The notes beneath the pieces were generated by a model, which did not search any database, was not told where the DNA came from, and was given only the letters and a program-made list of their open reading frames with translations. Shown here one piece after another: positions 28,541 through 41,000 of a DNA stretch of 64,000 nucleotides. The stretch spans positions 2,006,498 to 2,070,497 of the forward strand of contig JACEVL010000019.1 of the NCBI GenBank assembly GCA_020284085.1. The letters run 5' to 3'. Both the position numbers and the translations under genes were made by a program. The first letter of the stretch is position 1. Each line of letters opens with the position of its first letter. The stretch is from Aporrectodea caliginosa (Eukaryota > Annelida > Clitellata > Crassiclitellata > Lumbricidae).

Positions 28541-28612
28541 AGTATTGATTCTGATCGATAGAATTTGATCGGAAATTAGCTTACTTCGTTCGACGCCGGC
28601 CGCTCCTCCAGT

Positions 28613-28672
28613 ACGATGACGTCATCTGTTTATGATGACGTCGTCTGTTTATGATGACGTCATCTCTTTAGA
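28613..28672. promoter_or_regulatory. Triple CRE/forkhead-like array upstream of gene 3
   Basis: Three tandem units of about 19 bp carry TGACGTCA at 28617-28624 and 28655-28662 and TGACGTCG at 28636-28643, each separated by TCTGTTTATGA (ATAAACA on the gene strand). The array lies about 75-120 bases upstream of the ATG. Confidence 0.7.
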
Positions 28673-29622
28673 GCAAATAATATACAGCAGCTGTATTTAG
28701 ACAAAATAATGTTTAGTTTATGTATGTACTAGCAGTTTTTACCCGGCGTTCGCCCGGGTATTCCTCAGCGCCCGTGTATTTGAATTTAACGACATCTTCG
28801 TCAGCGCCCGTGAATTTGAATTTAACGATGTGCAAATTTTTCGTGTGTCCCTCTGGCGAATTTACGCGCTGGCTTGAAATTGTTTAATTGCAACTCTATG
28901 CAAAATATACTCCTGCATAGCTAGAATTCAATGGCATTGTAACTATGATCACATCGAAACTTAAAATGTCCAAATATCGGAATTTAAAGTAAATTTTGAG
29001 TTGAAATAAAGTTGGGTTGAGATCTATAGAAATTCAAATGAAAACGTTCGTTAAAAATTTCGTATCCCTAAAGTGTTGCATTGAAATTCTGCCGTGGGCG
29101 TGACCACTTCTGATTTGAAATCAACAGTCATCGTGATTGGTTGCGAATCAGAGCGTTGACATAGATGCTTCGCGTGACGTAAGATTGCCCGCGTGACGTG
29201 AACAAATAATAATCTATATTATAAGGCGTAGGGCCCACTCTGTTTACGCTATCCTTCCGTTTGTATGTTTGTATGTATGTTTGTCCGTCATCTAAAGGCT
29301 CCGAAACGGAACGCTTTAGCTATTTACAAAATTTTACACAACATTATTATGCCACGTCATGGTCAACGCGACTATTTTCAGCTCGCAATTTTATTTAAAC
29401 GCCGATATATGGACATTTTAAATTTACAACTTTTTCGACGAGGCTATCTTATAATAGTAGGCTATGGCCATTTGTCCACGTCACGCTGCTAAATATGCAA
29501 TCTTACGTCCAGGGTCCGATTTGTCAAAAAAGAAGCAGGGGGGTCGGAAATCTATAGAACTATTAAAAATTTACTGAGCCGCAGTAATATTTTTTACCCC
29601 CCCTCTTATGGGCCTTCCCAGC

Positions 29623-29763
29623 CAGAGATGGGCACGATTAGTTAAATTGCTTATCGATTAAAATTAGATTTAGCAAAATCTTGTAGCTAAAGAATTAGCT
29701 GTTTAGCTAATTAATTAGCTAATCGATTAGAATTTAATCGATTAGTTAGCCTACCCAACTCTG
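29623..29763. mobile_element. hAT MITE, 141 bp, with ATCGATTAG-rich body
   Basis: An exact 8-bp duplication, TTCCCAGC, flanks it (29615-29622 and 29764-29771). Termini are CAGAGATGGGCACGATTAG and CAGAGTTGGGTAGGCTAAC. The CAGAGATGGG start and TAATCGATTAG body match the larger hAT element at 63030-63983, so it is a deletion relative of that family. Confidence 0.88.
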
Positions 29764-30099
29764 TTCCCAGCACCCCTTATGTTTTCTTCCCAACACCCAT
29801 CATCAGTATAATATACATGTATATATGCATGTATATATATATGCACAATACAATACAAAGCATACAGAACACCATTATTTTGTAAATTGCTCCAGCCTAC
29901 AGTACAATGCAACTTTTGTTAACAAAACAATTGCTTGATGTCACTGTGTGTTTTGCTTCAATCAGAAATTTCAAATGAAATTGTGAAGATTAAATTAAAA
30001 TAAAATCCTAGAAAGCCACCACACCTTGGCCACTGTCAAACAGCCACAAATAAGAATATGTTCATACCTTAAAACACTTAATAAGTTTATTTGATTAAC

Positions 30100-30600
30100 A
30101 ATGGAGCTTTCCTGACCTTTTTCTGTAAAATGTCCGATGACAGTTTTAAAATCAATTTTCTGGCAATACTCAACCTGGCCAAATCCACAAGATATTCTTG
30201 AGACATTGTAGACATTACAAATTCTTAATTAGTTTGAATTTGCTGAATGATCTCTCTGCAGAGGTTACTGTTTCCGGAATTAACAGTATAACCTAAGCTC
30301 ACACAAACATTTGGAACTTGCTCAGAAAGATTGTACTGTGTTAATAAATTCAACAGGTCAACGGTGTTAATTGGGCACATCCAAACATTATCTTATATAC
30401 GGAGGGTAAATTTTGAATTTCTGTTATGAAATCCTCACCATTAAAGAAAGCAAGATATTGCTTTGCTAAAGTTAAAGTTTTTCTTCCAACAAACGGGGCA
30501 GACATGGTTAGATATATATTTCCACAAGAAAGCAAACCTTTCAGGGCTCCTGTGATCTGTCACCATACATTTTGGACGGCTTATCTAAAACTTTTACTTT
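30100..30600 (-). pseudogene. Decayed hAT transposase C-terminal region
   Basis: The minus-strand reading, with stops, runs LSCGNIYLTMSAPFVGRKTL, then VNSGNSNLCREIIQQIQTN and STMSQEYLVDLARLSIARK. The last block follows the hAT dimerisation pattern (S/C-E-R-x-F...STMxQERLxxLALLSI) with key residues mutated. The assignment is by pattern only. Confidence 0.4.
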
Positions 30601-32939
30601 TTTTGTGAAGGCTTAAATAAATATATGCATAAATTGGAAAACTGCAAAATAAGTTCTATAATGTCAGACAGATGAACAGCAGAAAAGCTAACCTTCCTGA
30701 TGATGAGGCTGGCGATGTTGGGAAAGGGATCCCATGACTCATTTCAATTGGGGTGCGTGTAATGAATGGGGGCTAGGCCTATAGGAGACTGGAGAAAGCT
30801 TTAGCATTGACCTACACGATGTGAAGGGCACTGTAGGCTAGCAGGGCACTATCAATCATACACTTGCTGGACCTTGATCAGTAACTCCTCCGGCTCAGCC
30901 AGAAACTACACTCCCGGCTCTCTGGGCCCAGGAGCAATGAACCGGCTGCACCCTCTCGTAGGCCCTGCCTGTCCTATAGTAACCAAGTGACAACGCAGAT
31001 GAGGGCGCGGTGGCCGAGAAGGACCAGGTTGTTGTATTATCTGAAAGGATAACCCTATTCCGTAAAAAATATATCCCAATATCAACCTAAATCAGACCGA
31101 TTGGTAATAACGAAGACTATATTTTTTATTATGCATGGAGTCATTTTGGAGTAGGACTGTGGGTAATGTGAATTTGAGGGGGTCCATCCGACCCCGAAGG
31201 GGGTCGGCCAAGGGATCCAGAAGCAGGGGGGTCAAAATGAGAAGCAGGGGGGTCCCCCGGCACCCGGCTAAATCGAGCGGTTTTACTACTTACGCTCACG
31301 TCATCTAAAATTAACGCTCTGATTCGCAACCAATCGATCACGATGACCGTTGATTTCGAATCAGAAGTGGTAACGCCCGGCTTGGGAATTTCAATGCAAC
31401 ACTTTAGGGATATGAAACTTTTAACGAACACGTTTTCATTTGAATTTTCAATAGATCTCAACCCAACTTTATATCGACTCAAAATTTACTTGAAATTCCG
31501 ATATTTGCACATTTTAAGTTTCGATGTGGTCATAGTCTGTTTTAATGCCTTTGAAATCTAGCTATGCAGGAGTATATATTGCATAGAGTTGCTATTAAAC
31601 AATTTCAAGCCAGCGCGTAAATTCGCCAGAGGGACACACGAAAAATTTGCACATCGTTAAATTCAAATTCACGGGCGCTGACGAAGATGTCGTTAAATTC
31701 AAATGCACGGACGCTAATTTAAGAGTGGACAAATGGCGGGTGACTATGGCTAGTAATAATTATGAGATAGCCTCGTCGAAACAGTTGGAAATTTAAAATG
31801 TCCATCCATATATCGGCGTTTAAATAAAATTGCGAGCTGAAAATAGTCGCGGTGACCTTGCCGTGGCGTAATAATGTTTTGTGAAATGTTGTAAATCGCT
31901 ATAGAGCGTTCCGTTTCCGAACCTTTAGACAACGGAAAAACAAACATACAAACAAACAAACGGAAGGACAACGTAAACAGACTTAAACTTATAATATAGA
32001 TTTATTAATGACTCACCTTTATTACGCCATCGAGAACCAGACGATGCAAAACTGAGGAAACGAACAAGACAAACATACAGCATTAATAATTACAGTCCAC
32101 AGAATATCAGCTCAATGTATACAAGTCATCAAAACTTACTGTACAGTTGAGCAATGGCATCATGTTTATCATGAATAGGAAGACAAGGAAATCATCATTA
32201 TCATAAACGATAACTGTAACTACATGTATGACTAAAACTCGGAAAATAACGATAAGAATAAAAACGAAAATTGGGGCTTTGTAACTATAACTAGAACTAA
32301 TACTAAAACTCGGCATACTAATAATTTCTAAAATAAATAACGAAAACCAAACGAAAACCTACAACGAAAATTGGGTTAACACTTATACTTGCTTGGCGTT
32401 GAGTGTTACTGTTAGGCATCATATACAGATGCCCTTACTTCTGATGATTCTCATAGCGGTGCGTGCTATGTCTATATCCATAGGCCTATCTATGTCTTCT
32501 GCAGACCTAATAGTATGTATCCAAAATTTGAACTTCCAGGTATTAAAGGTTAATAATGGTAACCCATGGCAGGCGGTTCGATATAAAACTTTTCTCTATT
32601 TTCTTCTATTCATATGCGTTTCATTGCGATAAAGTAAAACATGTTGCTAATTTCTCTGTTCTAATTTCTAACTAAGAATAATGCTGTTTTCTATATTCAA
32701 ATAGGCCTAGCTTTTGAAATACTCGTTGCATGTGTTATGATGGTAGCCAATAAAACCCGTAATCGAGATCCTTGACGAGACGCCGCGTGAATGCCTTTTC
32801 TGTCACCGATCCTTGACTCTTGAACTCTCTTTAGGCAAACGTTCTCTCTAAGTTTTCTCGATTAAAAACTCATCTCTTCCTAGGCTCATTTTCCCTAACC
32901 TGATCATGGCTCCTGCCAATCAGTATTTCTGCCTATCTG

Positions 32940-32970
32940 NCTATTGAAAGGCGTTCTGAACCAAACCCCA
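32940..32970. other. Junction of the two 12 kb repeat units with an ambiguous base
   Basis: The only N of the window (32940) lies exactly where unit A ends, followed by 30 bases found in neither unit, before unit B begins at 32971. The right edge of unit B (45042) continues TCTGTCC instead. Confidence 0.85.
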
Positions 32971-32984
32971 GCGAAACAGAACAG

Positions 32985-33835
32985 CTTTCAAATCATTCGG
33001 GAATTTATATAGTGCCCCTTCAGGCCTTCAATGAAACTACTCAGAGGCGCTCCCGACTCCAACGTGCCCAAAAAGAACAGTTTTGAGTTTAGTAAGGAAC
33101 GTTTCAGGCAAAGTCCCAGGGTGTAAACGCAGCTCTAGTGGAAGACCATTCCAGATCATTGGGCCTGCCACAGAAAAAGCTCGGTTCTGCATAGTTGCGG
33201 TACGAGCAAACGGAACCAGAAGAACTCCTATTTCTGCGGAGCATAGGAGGCGATGCCCTGGGACAACCGAAATCAAACAGCAGAGCTCACGGAGGTAAAT
33301 TTGGCGAGGCCCTGGAGACAGCGCAAAACCAGGGCAGCTACCCTGTACTCAATGCGCTGGCAGATAGGGAGCCAGTGAAGGAACTCCAGCATGTAGCTGG
33401 AGACGTGATCATACTTTGGAATATGCCCAATGAGGCGCGCTGCAGAGCGCAAGACTCGGTCCAAACATGCTATGTGGCTAGATGGGAGGCCAGAGTAGAG
33501 GGATGAGCAATAGTCAAGACGATATGTGATGATGGAATGCTCTAGAGTAAGTTTGGCAGCAGACGTAAGCGAGCGGGTAACAGTACGAAGCTGGCGCAGC
33601 TGGTAATAGCAGTCCCGAGCAAGACGATGAAGATGTAGAGTAAAAGTGAGCTCTTGGTCCAGCTGGACGCCGATGTCGCGAACCGTGGTTGAAAAGATAT
33701 AATGAGGGAATTCAGACGTAAGAGTAGTAAAGTCAAGTTTAGCAACCTGTTTCCGAATGCCCAGCCAGATGAATTTAGTCTTGGACGGGTTCCGGCGCAG
33801 TCGATTAGACGACATCCACGCATCTTTGCATCCCT
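32985..33835 (-). mobile_element. 5'-truncated LINE (CR1/Jockey-like), unit B
   Basis: Better preserved than the unit A copy. A 180-aa open frame (33273-33815) reads NRLRRNPSKTKFIWLG, the post-RT region DYCSSLYSGLPSSH, LDRVLRSAARLIGHIP and HWLPICQRIEYR. A second frame (33037-33276) gives NRAFSVAGPMIWNGLPLEL, with tail GGGGCACTATATAAATTC. Confidence 0.88.
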
Positions 33836-33993
33836 AGATAAAAGCACACGTAGGTTCAAAGGAAGGCTACTCCTGAAGGATGGATGACAAAGGCATTACA
33901 TTTGCATTGTCAAGCGCAGGCGAAAAGAAACATATGAGAGTGGGCAACAATGTTCTTACAGGTATGTACATGTATGTATGTATGAGCACTCTG

Positions 33994-34192
33994 TTATAGC
34001 GCCCCTTCAAGATTTCTACTCAGAGGCGCTCCCGACTACAGCGCGGACACTGAATCAGAATTTCACGCCGAAGCGCATGATCAACTGCAAGTGAAGGACT
34101 TGCCCAGGGTCCCTACGCGGCGGCTTGAGGTGGATTTGAACCCGCAACCCTCCTGCTGCAAGGCACCGAACATACCCCTACACCACCGCGCC
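33994..34192 (-). mobile_element. tRNA-derived SINE (family 1), unit B
   Basis: Counterpart of 22198-22404. The B box is mutated to GGGTTCAAATCC (34132-34143), and a small internal deletion is present. The LINE-like 3' tail GGGGCGCTATAACAG is retained. Confidence 0.78.
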
Positions 34193-34795
34193 AGGCAGGC
34201 ACCTGTCCCAGTTGGCTTGTAAAATGCAAATAAGGGCTACTTAATTACTTATCAAAACACTTTGTATTCGCTTTAGAAAACTGCATTTTAGAATTGCAAC
34301 AAATTAGTCTAAGTTTGATTTAACGCACGATAGAAAAACCATAGTTTACTGGTTGTATTCATCAAAGTAAACAGCGGATTAAATGACTTTACAACGACAT
34401 GAAATTCCTTCTGTGTTGACGTTGTTAAAACTGCATGTCAGAAAAATTCAATATCATAATATAAAAGACTGGTGGATTTACTGCAGGAGTGTAGGAGCAG
34501 ACGAGTTCATGGTCTATTGGCGGTACTTTGAAGAGGTCGAAAACCTGAATAGTTGAAAACTTAACAGTAGATGTAATATAAATCTGCGAGCGAGACTATA
34601 ACAAAGAAGTACAATTAAAATGCTATTAACCAAAGTTAAAAACTTTGGAACCTAAATATTACCAACGGCGAAATATTTGTCTTGCGGCGGCAAGTTGTGA
34701 TAGAATGTTGGAAAATGATCAAATTCGAAAAGGTATTTCTTCATTACAAATTCATAATAATAGTCATCCTGTATGAATCCAATACTATAGATTGA

Positions 34796-35614
34796 TCAGG
34801 CGTGGAACTTCAGATCGGTATCAATGCGGAGGAAATGATCTGCCGTCGACAGCGCAGCATTCTCAAACTCTTCAACTCCGGGAAGAAGAGGAAGTGGAAG
34901 CGGAATTCCATTCTTGGTTATCGCTTCGAACTTACTCCTCAGGAACTGCGTAGCGATCAGGTCAAAGGCTTCCTTCAAGGCTTCGCGGCTCAATAATCCC
35001 AGAGAAGTTTCGACAACGGTTATTGCGTTCGGCAATATGGAGGTCACGGTGCCCATCAGTTTTGTCAGGTTCAACTTTAGCAGCACAGTGGTTTCCATGC
35101 TAACTTTGGCCGTCAGAAAGTTCACACGAGAACCATTTGGACTATGAGCTCGGAAGATCGCCGATCCAATCATAGTGACCTTAAGGTTTTGGCCAGAGAA
35201 CTTGGCAGTCGGTGCTTCAACTGTGCTCATGCTCAATTCCACCGAAGCGCCTGGATACTTCACGGAGAACGCTGGAAAACAGTCCGATAAGCAACGAGTT
35301 CTTCCGGAGGTGTTGGAGGCTGAGTTGTCCGTTGTTTCTGGAGCAATGAGGTCAGCCTGTGTCAGATTGCAGGTAAGAATGTTATGTCGATGGAAACAGT
35401 ATCCGACTGTATTGAAGACATAGTTTGAGATGAGGATGGTCAGCATCCGTCCTGAGTTTTGTGGCTTCGGAAAGAGACGCGCCTAAAACACAGAACCAGT
35501 AACCACTGTGCGAGCTTTGAATGATTGATTGGATTGATTGACTGAAGAATTGAATGTTTGGTTGAGTAATCGAATGATGGATTATCTGATTTATGGTTGC
35601 ATCGATTGGACTGG

Positions 35615-35686
<72 letters not shown>

Positions 35687-35755
35687 TTTTTTTATGCCCC
35701 GAGGTATACATGATCCCCCAGGGACTTAATATTAATTAAGAACAAATAAAGATTA

Positions 35756-35807
<52 letters not shown>

Positions 35808-37943
35808 GGAGTATTTATATAGCGCCCCTTCGAGGTAATCTACTCAGAAGCGCTCCCAGTCCAACCACGGCTAAACAATACAGTCTTGAGGTTTACAAAG
35901 AACGTAGTGGTGTGACCCCTAGGCACTAGGCGGAGTGCAACAGGGAGCCCATTCCAGGTCGTAGGGCCAGCGACAGAAAAAGAGCGCCGCTGCTTTATGG
36001 TAGTCCGCGAGCGAGGGACTAAGAGTTCGGCTTGATTAGCTGATCGGATATGCAACATAAACTAATAATTCGCTTAATTATTTTTGCATCAAATGAGTGA
36101 ACAATTGACTGGTTTATATTTGTATTTTGTTGGTGATTTTCGCTATCATAGATTGATTAACTAAAGGACGCAGAGTCTGATAAATCCATGATCTTGCCCT
36201 GAGGGTTAGGAATAATTGTTTAACATTACAAATTTACAATTATCATCATCATCACCAACACCACTAACTCTACCATCACTACCATTCCACGGCCATGAAT
36301 TATTTTAACGTTACATACCTTGACGAAATGTAAATTTAAGTCATAATTATTGCCTCTGAGGCGTAAACCAATCTTTAACTTGTTAACTTGTATCCGGAAA
36401 ATGGGGGGTCCCTATTTTAGCGGGATCCATCATCCCTTTTGGGCTCCCCTTGCTACCTGTATGTTGATTTAACTTATAATTTTCTTGTACTTGTATCATG
36501 GTTGCAATAAACTGATTTGATTGATTGATTGATCGATCGATCGATCGATCGATTGATTGATTGATTGATTGATTTTCTCACCTGCTGTACTTGCATCACC
36601 ATCGGAGTGTCGCTGTAGTGGAAAGCACCGAGGTGTGTTGAACGCAGGTAGCCATAATGACACTTTGGCAAAGCCAGTCCGCTGAAGTCGAACATGCAGT
36701 CAGTGCTGCTGCCGATTGGAAACGCGTAATCAGGCAGCTGGTCGTTCAAGCTTTCCAAGATAGCCTTCGACAGAGCGCTGTTGATCGTGTCTCCGAGGTC
36801 CTTGTCGGACCCAATTTCCCCACTGACTGACACATCAAGTCTGCTGCGCTTCGTGCTTGAGCTACGCGTGGTTCTGGTACTGCTGTGTGAGATTTCTGTT
36901 GAGGTGCGTTTTCTGCTGCCTGTGCGGTTGGATGTAGCGACCGAATTGGATGCGTTTCCGTTGCTGGTCTCGAAGCTGGTGCTATACGAAGAACTTGAGC
37001 AGCTTGTGTTGGTCGAGCCTACTTTGGCGCTATAGGTCGGTTCGGAGTATGGACCACTTTGACCGACGACGATACTGATTTCGAATGATCCAGAAATGCG
37101 CTTCTCAAAGGTATCTTCGCCATTCTGATGCTTTCTCTGCCCACGAACGGTAACGCTGGCGTTGTCTACCATCCAAGTGAGTTTGCCTCTATGAATTTCA
37201 ATCCTAAGTGTCGGCTTCACGACTTGCGTCACCTGTGCAATAATGGTCAACAGTCGACATGTATGAATGTATGTATCAGGATACTTAATGTAGAGCATAT
37301 TTAAATATCTCACAACAGCCCTGTCTCGATAATTATGATGTTAAATGCTATTTTCAACTAGACTATTGAATCAGTAAGAAAACAATGCACAAATGCACAG
37401 TAGACTAGAAGAAGAGTCACCATTGGCAGTCCCACGCACACACGTGGAGCCAAAGAATGGGTTTCTCTCGACAGTTGACAGATGGCATGGATGTTGAAGG
37501 TCTCTGGACCAAGTTTGGTCGCTAGGGTGGAGAGATGAAGAGGGACAGCGGCGCTCGCAGCACACGATGACGCTGCCGCCCAGCTGCAGTCCCTCGTAGG
37601 TAGAAGACGATGCACATCCGGGTAATTCTTTGAGGTGCTAGGGTACGTAGAAGAGGGATTCGTCGATCGGTAGATTGTTCAAAGCTGCTCCAATGACTAA
37701 CGGTCGAGGTCAGTCCAACGACCCGGCTAATGGCGGCGTACACGGTCCTTATACTGCAGAGTGTATACACTCGACCACACATAATAATTATCAGAAGGAT
37801 GGACCAGATGCAGTCACGTAGGCCAAGGCCACATGCGAACAAAATACTTCTAAACGTGGCAGATACATCAAGCAAGTCCGTTGCGAAAACTTAGCGTCTG
37901 TAAACTCCAACATGTGCAGAAACTAGGCCTACAGAGCAAATTC

Positions 37944-38012
<69 letters not shown>

Positions 38013-41000
38013 GGTGGGCCAGCATAAATGAACCAACTTTGCATGCATATAACTCCGCCAAATTTTGTACGTTATTTATACTTAATGCATGAAATTAAAG
38101 ATATTTCACTCTAGTATTAAGATTCAAACACATTTGTTATTGTAGCTTTATCCTACAAGATGTAGATCGTGACATAACAACAGTCATCGTTTTTGCAGTA
38201 ACTGGCTAATACTGGCTAATAAAAAATTCATGAAAATTTTAACAGTAACTGCACAAAAATTAAACCATATAGCCAGAAATTTGTACCGCACAGTAAAATT
38301 AATCATTAATTAGGAGATAGTCTATTGCAGTCTTTTCTAATCAAATGAATATTCACTATGTCTGCAACAGGGACACACGAGCAATGTTAGCGGGTGCGTA
38401 CCGATTCGCGTGGTTAACGACGCAAAGTTCCTGCTTGATCAATTTCCGTAACAAACGATTCAACGTATACTTTTTATTTTATCCGCTGTTAGCAGTGTTA
38501 GGAAACTCTTTAATCATTTGAAACGCATTAAATCCCTTATCAGTTCGCAGAATTGGGATCAAAACTCGATCATCGTCTGTCAAAGGCGCCATATTGCGTC
38601 ACTAATGACAAAAAAATATGGTAACTAGCACTGTTCCAAGCATTTCCTTAAAATTTAAACTAGTACCTGTTCGACTTTTTCAAAGCTAATAGTAGAGTGA
38701 AATATCTTTAATTTCACGTATCAAGTATAAAATTTAATAACTTACAAAAATTGGCAGAGTTATATGCATGCAAAGTTGGTTCATTTATGCTGGCCCACCC
38801 TTTATATATACAGGGTGGCCCAATATAAAAAGTCCCACCGGATAAAATGCAATTTCTCCGCAACCAATAGAGATTTTTCTACCAAAATTTCAGCATTTAC
38901 AGAAGAATGATTTATCAACAATCTACGAAAATTTCACCTAACAATTTGCATAGCTTCAGAAGTTACAGCTGTATAAATATTAAATTCCATTTTTTTCGAA
39001 TATCCGCAGATGAGCGGTCCAATAATAGTTATTTCTTTAAGATTTTTCCACAAAGAAATTGTTTTGTAACACCCAAATGATGATGCCGTCATATGACCTC
39101 ATTACAAGTTGTAAAGAAAGTTTTTATGAAGCAAGCTATAATTAATAACTGCAGATATTTTAAAATATATTAAGTGCGTTTGGTCTGTCGGCAAAAGCGC
39201 GATTTTCACGAAAAAGTCGCCTGGTGGTCGAGAGATCCAAGTTTGCGAAGCACTTCATGCTTTCTGCGACCACCAGGCTACATGGTTTCTCTGGCGTGTG
39301 TTACGGCGATAAGGGAAGACTGCACTTCATCCCAGACAAGGCTAAAGTAAACGCTCAACTTTACGTTGAAATTCTGTTACCCAGACTCATTGAAGACTGC
39401 AAGTCTGGTTTCATTTTTCAGCAGCACGGTGCGCCTGCTCACACGACACGGTTGGATCAAGGCTTTATTGCCACCAACTGCAGTGAATTCATTGGCAATG
39501 ATGAATGGCCACCAAGCTCTCCAGACCTTAACCCTCTTGATTATCACGTCTGGGTAGCTATGCTTGAACGCTACAAGACAAGACATTTCATCCCATGCCG
39601 AAGAACATTGACGAGCTGAAAAAGTCTTGCAGCGAATATGAGACCAGCTACCGCAGGACTCAATCAACAAGGCCATACTGAGCTTCACAAAGACCTCGAG
39701 CTGGCGTGAAAGGTAGGGGTGGACACTTCGAACATGCCTTGAGAAAAACTGCTCAACAGATTTCTGATTTTGCAATGAAAGATGATTTATTTGACATTGA
39801 AAATTGCAAGTGACTGTCCATTTTTCTTCGGAAATTTGAAAAAATTGAATAAAAATTTAAACAGCTGTAACTTTTGAAGCTATGCAAATTGTTAGGTAAA
39901 ATTTTCATGGATTGTTGAGAAATCATTCCTCTGTAAATGCTGAAATTGTGGTGGAAAAATCTCTATTGGTTGCTGAGAAATTGCATTTTATCTAGTGGGA
40001 CATTTTATTTTGGGCCACCCTGTATAGACAAAATAATCCGTCGAAATGACTCTTTTGTTGATCAGCGACTGACATGGCGGATGACATACATGTATACAGA
40101 TCCTAAATTACTGACAATTTATTGTGATGTAAAGTATTGCGAAGTTTCACATTTACTTACGACAAAAATCGAAAAACAGTTGCACATAAGTGCAAGTTTC
40201 ATACATCAGCATCGTGATAAATCAAAACACGCGTGATTTTATTGCACCTGGTTATACTGTATAACTACGTGGCCCTCCATTATCCAATACCGATGCTAAG
40301 CAAATGTTACTAGTGGGCAACTCTTGGTTCATACTCATCTTGGCTTAACGAAGCTGATTTGATATGATACTGTATTACACTTAAGTTGTGTTTTCTACAA
40401 CGACCGTTATGCGGGAAAAGCGCTGGAGTGCTGGGATTGTGTTTACTCCACAACCGAAGTATCATTCTAGTCTCGACCATGGAATCCCACTTCTGAGACT
40501 TTCCATCCACAGAGATATTTAAACGACTGTTTTAGCTTTACCTTATTTATCCTCTCTATTCTATTTTCAACTATTCTAACATATTAGATCCTTTAATGCC
40601 ACTGTCCAATTTCAATGGGCGCAAAGCAATTTCAACATCTGGTACTTGTTTATTTATATATTACACAAGGGCAGTATAACTGAATCTGAATCACGAGACG
40701 TGAGACAAGCTGATGAGCAACTTGCCCAGTGTGCGGCTTTCGTCCCTCCAATCGGTCTCAACTCCGCAGCTGGACTGAATGCTCGCCGCCCACGCTTCTC
40801 TCATCTTAAATGATTGAGGAGCTGCATTGACTTCCCGTCGCTTTTCGAATTCAATAAAAGATTATGTTCATGGTTTCTAGAACCAAGTAGGGGCGGGCTC
40901 CTAAGTATCTCTGTGATTTAATGAGAAAAGCCATCTTTGCTGTTTCACCCCGTCTCCTATCTGCTGATCGATGTGATCTCTTTGTCCCTCGGGCAAGAAC

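Larger units (their letters stand above)
29213..31753 (+). mobile_element. Nested Helitron-like element, only in unit A
   Basis: It starts TCTATATTATAAGG after an A and ends CTATGGCTAG before a T. Removing it restores exactly the unit B sequence (AACAAATAATAA|TAATAATTATAAG), giving an A/T insertion site without target duplication. Its two ends match the outer Helitron in opposite orientation, but its 3' hairpin is degenerate. Cargo includes a hAT MITE and a decayed hAT C-terminus. No Rep/helicase domain was recognised, so it is non-autonomous. Confidence 0.75.
28729..32000 (-). mobile_element. Helitron-like element (outer), unit A, split by a nested copy
   Basis: On the minus strand it begins TCTATATTATAAG next to an A (32001) and ends with the hairpin ACCCGGGCGAACGCCGGGT, eight bases, then CTAG followed by T. 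The 5' TC start, 3' hairpin plus CTRR, and insertion between A and T are the Helitron signature. It is interrupted by a second, plus-strand Helitron (29213-31753). The uninterrupted 729-bp version is in unit B (42970-43698). Confidence 0.75.
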
